DNA from: Henriciella sp.
GTDB lineage: Bacteria; Pseudomonadota; Alphaproteobacteria; Caulobacterales; Hyphomonadaceae
Assembly (NCBI GenBank): GCA_029238175.1
Contig: JAQWGO010000112.1
Coordinates: 1 to 58,879 of the forward strand
Length of the DNA stretch: 58,879 bases
Direction: 5' to 3'
Position numbers and translations under genes: made by a program. The notes below the pieces were generated by a model. It was given only the letters and a program-made list of their open reading frames with translations. It was not told the origin of the DNA and searched no databases. Positions 57,367-58,879 of this stretch are shown here, piece by piece. Numbering within the stretch: position 1 is the stretch's first letter; the number at the start of each line of letters is the position of its first letter.

Positions 57367-58155
57367 CTACCCAAAAACCGTAATCGTCTGGCGCCCGATC
57401 AAGATTGGCTCGCGCTTGCTGTTCCACAATGTCATCGCCTGACTGCTATAGCCATTCGTGGCTGTATCGGCTGTATGCAGCGCAAAGAACCAACCTTCTT
57501 CGGTTGTGATGTCCTCTGTCAGAAATTCTGCCATCCACGTCATGGAACTAATCGGCGCGGGCGTTTTCAGCATCGACAATGCCGCAGGAGGCGGCGCGTC
57601 AGCAAGCGCTAGGATGGCTGTTGCATCCATTGGCGCAGCTTGATCCTTGTGGCGCATCCATAGGCCGATAGAGCGTTTGTCAGAGCCCGTAATCGGGGCG
57701 TCGCCAAGCACGCCCTTCATATTAAAATTGTTTGTAAATCCCGGCCGCCGGCCTTCGCGAAAAAATGACGGCGCGTCATTTGGGCCGGGCACGTCAGGCA
57801 TCGCAATCTCTTGAAAATCAAGGCTGCTCTCACGTGCCTTACCAAAGGCAAAAACGCATTGGGCGGCAAAACCCTGCTCTTGGGTCATATCCACGGTGAC
57901 AAAGGCCGTATTTTTGCCGCGCCGCAATAGGGTCGGCTTCAGCGATACATCCCCGCCGCTTGGCCCCACAAATGCGACCTGCGCAGAGCGTAGTGGCAGA
58001 TCATCCACCAAACCCCGCGCCGCCTCTAAACATAATGCCGCTGTCAGCCCGCCATAGGTTGTACGCCCCTGCATCCAATCGGGCGAAACACTCGCCTCAA
58101 CCCGCCCATCATCGCCGCGCTTCAGCCCTGCAAGCAGTTCAGTATATGTTGTCAT
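57367..58155 (-). CDS. TesB-like acyl-CoA thioesterase
   Basis: 262 residues from ATG 58155 after GGAG. Two hotdog-fold halves: N-terminal SPDWMQGRTTYGGLTAALCL with SAQVAFVGPSGGDVSLKPTL, and C-terminal MDATAILALADAPPPAAL with SSMTWMAEFLTEDITTEEGW. This is the thioesterase-like 4HBT_3 group. It hydrolyses acyl-CoA; chain preference is unknown. The frame extends 66 codons upstream without homology and would overlap the VOC gene, so the shorter start is chosen. It is co-oriented with the VOC gene (80-base gap). Confidence 0.82.
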   Translation of the reverse strand: MTTYTELLAGLKRGDDGRVEASVSPDWMQGRTTYGGLTAALCLEAARGLVDDLPLRSAQVAFVGPSGGDVSLKPTLLRRGKNTAFVTVDMTQEQGFAAQCVFAFGKARESSLDFQEIAMPDVPGPNDAPSFFREGRRPGFTNNFNMKGVLGDAPITGSDKRSIGLWMRHKDQAAPMDATAILALADAPPPAALSMLKTPAPISSMTWMAEFLTEDITTEEGWFFALHTADTATNGYSSQAMTLWNSKREPILIGRQTITVFG

Positions 58156-58235
58156 GTGATATCTCCGGGAGGATGTTTTGCGTGATATAGGCATAGATCC
58201 AGCAACGCCAATCACTCCCCCCACGTCACATACCG

Positions 58236-58622
58236 CTACTGAGTTGACCCAGTGGCTGCCTGAACGTTGCTCGAAAAAACAATCTTGTTTTTGTCCAGAT
58301 CTCTCACATAGGCAGAAAAGCGGGGTCCGCGTTGATTTGGCTGCCCCTCGCACGTGCCGCCCAGTTCAAGCGCTTTGTGATAGTGCTGTTCCACTTTCTC
58401 CGAGGCATCAAAGGTGAACCCAACCATTGTGCCATTGCCATTGGTCGCTGGCTCTTCGTTAAACGGGATAGCCACCGCAAACGTAAAATCTTTGCCCTGC
58501 CAAAAGGTCATGCGCTCAGTCGCAAAAACTTGAGCAAACTCATCTTGCGCGAACAATGCGTCGTAAAACGCGATAGAGGCGTCCATATTGCTTGTACCAA
58601 GTACGAGATAATCCATTTTCAT
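58236..58622 (-). CDS. VOC-family (glyoxalase/bleomycin-resistance-like) protein
   Basis: 128 residues with paired beta-alpha-beta-beta-beta modules: MDYLVLGTSNMDASIAFYDA in the first half and NGTMVGFTFDASEKVEQHYH in the second, with PRFSAYVRDLDKNKIVF near the end, where such proteins carry a metal-ligand Glu (here Asp/Asn-Lys replace the usual DPDGN-x-E). The ligand or reaction is unknown. Two starts, ATG 58622 and ATG 58616, are equally good. Confidence 0.82.
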   Translation of the reverse strand: MKMDYLVLGTSNMDASIAFYDALFAQDEFAQVFATERMTFWQGKDFTFAVAIPFNEEPATNGNGTMVGFTFDASEKVEQHYHKALELGGTCEGQPNQRGPRFSAYVRDLDKNKIVFSSNVQAATGSTQ

Positions 58623-58879
58623 AATTTGGCGCCTTTAAATCTAAGGATTGAACTCAATTCTCTGGCGGGCGCGCAACGTATCGCCGTCAACGCGCCTCAC
58701 CTGAAACGCCCCCCTACGAAATCGCTCCTGTCAGTTTCTGACAAGAGCCCCGAGTTCACGCTAATTCGGGCCGTTGCGAGCGCCGACGACTTCAAGGCGC
58801 GAACTTCAAACACCCCTCAAAAAGAAAGCCCGCACCTTTCGGTACGGGCTCAATTATTTCTTTTAGCCCCGCCGATAAG
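58623..58879. other. Right-edge intergenic region
   Basis: I see no gene in these 257 bases. They contain a 15-base palindrome TGTCAG-TTT-CTGACA at 58729-58743 (possible operator or small hairpin) and the terminator below, which probably belongs to a leftward gene beyond the window. Confidence 0.4.
58819..58850 (-). terminator. Terminator of a gene beyond the right edge
   Basis: AGCCCG (58827-58832) pairs with CGGGCT (58845-58850), continued inside by ACC with GGT past one mismatch, loop TTTC. On the minus strand it is followed by TTTCTTTTT, so it ends a leftward transcript. Confidence 0.65.

Overview
This window is from the chromosome of a Gram-negative alphaproteobacterium, most likely in or near the Hyphomonadaceae/Caulobacterales. 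The evidence is several TonB-dependent receptors, a methylsuccinyl-CoA dehydrogenase of the ethylmalonyl-CoA pathway, priA and xerC side by side, an atpHAGDC operon without F0 genes, and consensus CtrA boxes (TTAA-N7-TTAAC). I read no rRNA or tRNA gene, CRISPR array, insertion sequence or intact prophage. Nearly all of it is core metabolism in short, tightly packed operons, with many 1-4 base overlaps.

Layout. 1-5.2 kb: two divergent TonB-dependent receptors, the left one cut by the window edge. 5.2-9.1 kb: selO, then a leftward zinc-type receptor gene carrying an in-frame amber codon and overlapping a merC-domain gene. 9.3-12.2 kb: a two-TM beta-rich unknown, a CtrA-box cluster and mcd. 12.3-17 kb: an RDD protein, a split YeeE/YedE permease, a secreted amidohydrolase and a TPR-sulfotransferase. 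17-24.7 kb: priA/xerC, then cysD-cysNC and cysQ separated by two decayed genes (an export ABC ATPase and a phosphoglycerate-dehydrogenase-like protein). 24.7-31.7 kb: cupin, gloB, methyltransferase, P-II, hisC-tyrA, two lipoproteins, an SDR and a TerB-like protein. 31.8-41.1 kb: MmcQ, PQQ dehydrogenase, a RimB-RimK fusion, pyrF, a serine protease, a DUF350 protein, hydroxybutyrate dehydrogenase, a PhyH dioxygenase and a PiT-like permease. 41.2-51.1 kb: purA, a secreted unknown, an acyltransferase, a J-domain protein, bolA, a Ubi-type hydroxylase, amtB and ftsK. 51.3-56.6 kb: the F1 ATP synthase operon. 56.7-58.9 kb: a peptidoglycan-hydrolase-like protein, a thioesterase and a VOC protein.

Themes. 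Sulfate activation (cysD, cysNC, cysQ) sits near a sulfotransferase and polysaccharide-export debris, suggesting a former sulfated-polysaccharide locus. Zinc handling is suggested by the His/Glu-rich receptor, MerC and a Zur-like operator. Carbon metabolism includes mcd and 3-hydroxybutyrate dehydrogenase, consistent with C2 assimilation and PHB turnover.

The most unusual item is atpD. Its reading frame runs 113 codons upstream of the normal beta-subunit start and encodes a small four-cysteine domain plus an Ala/Pro/Lys linker. Both starts have ribosome-binding sites, and an 8-base direct repeat (AGGAGACG) brackets the extra segment.
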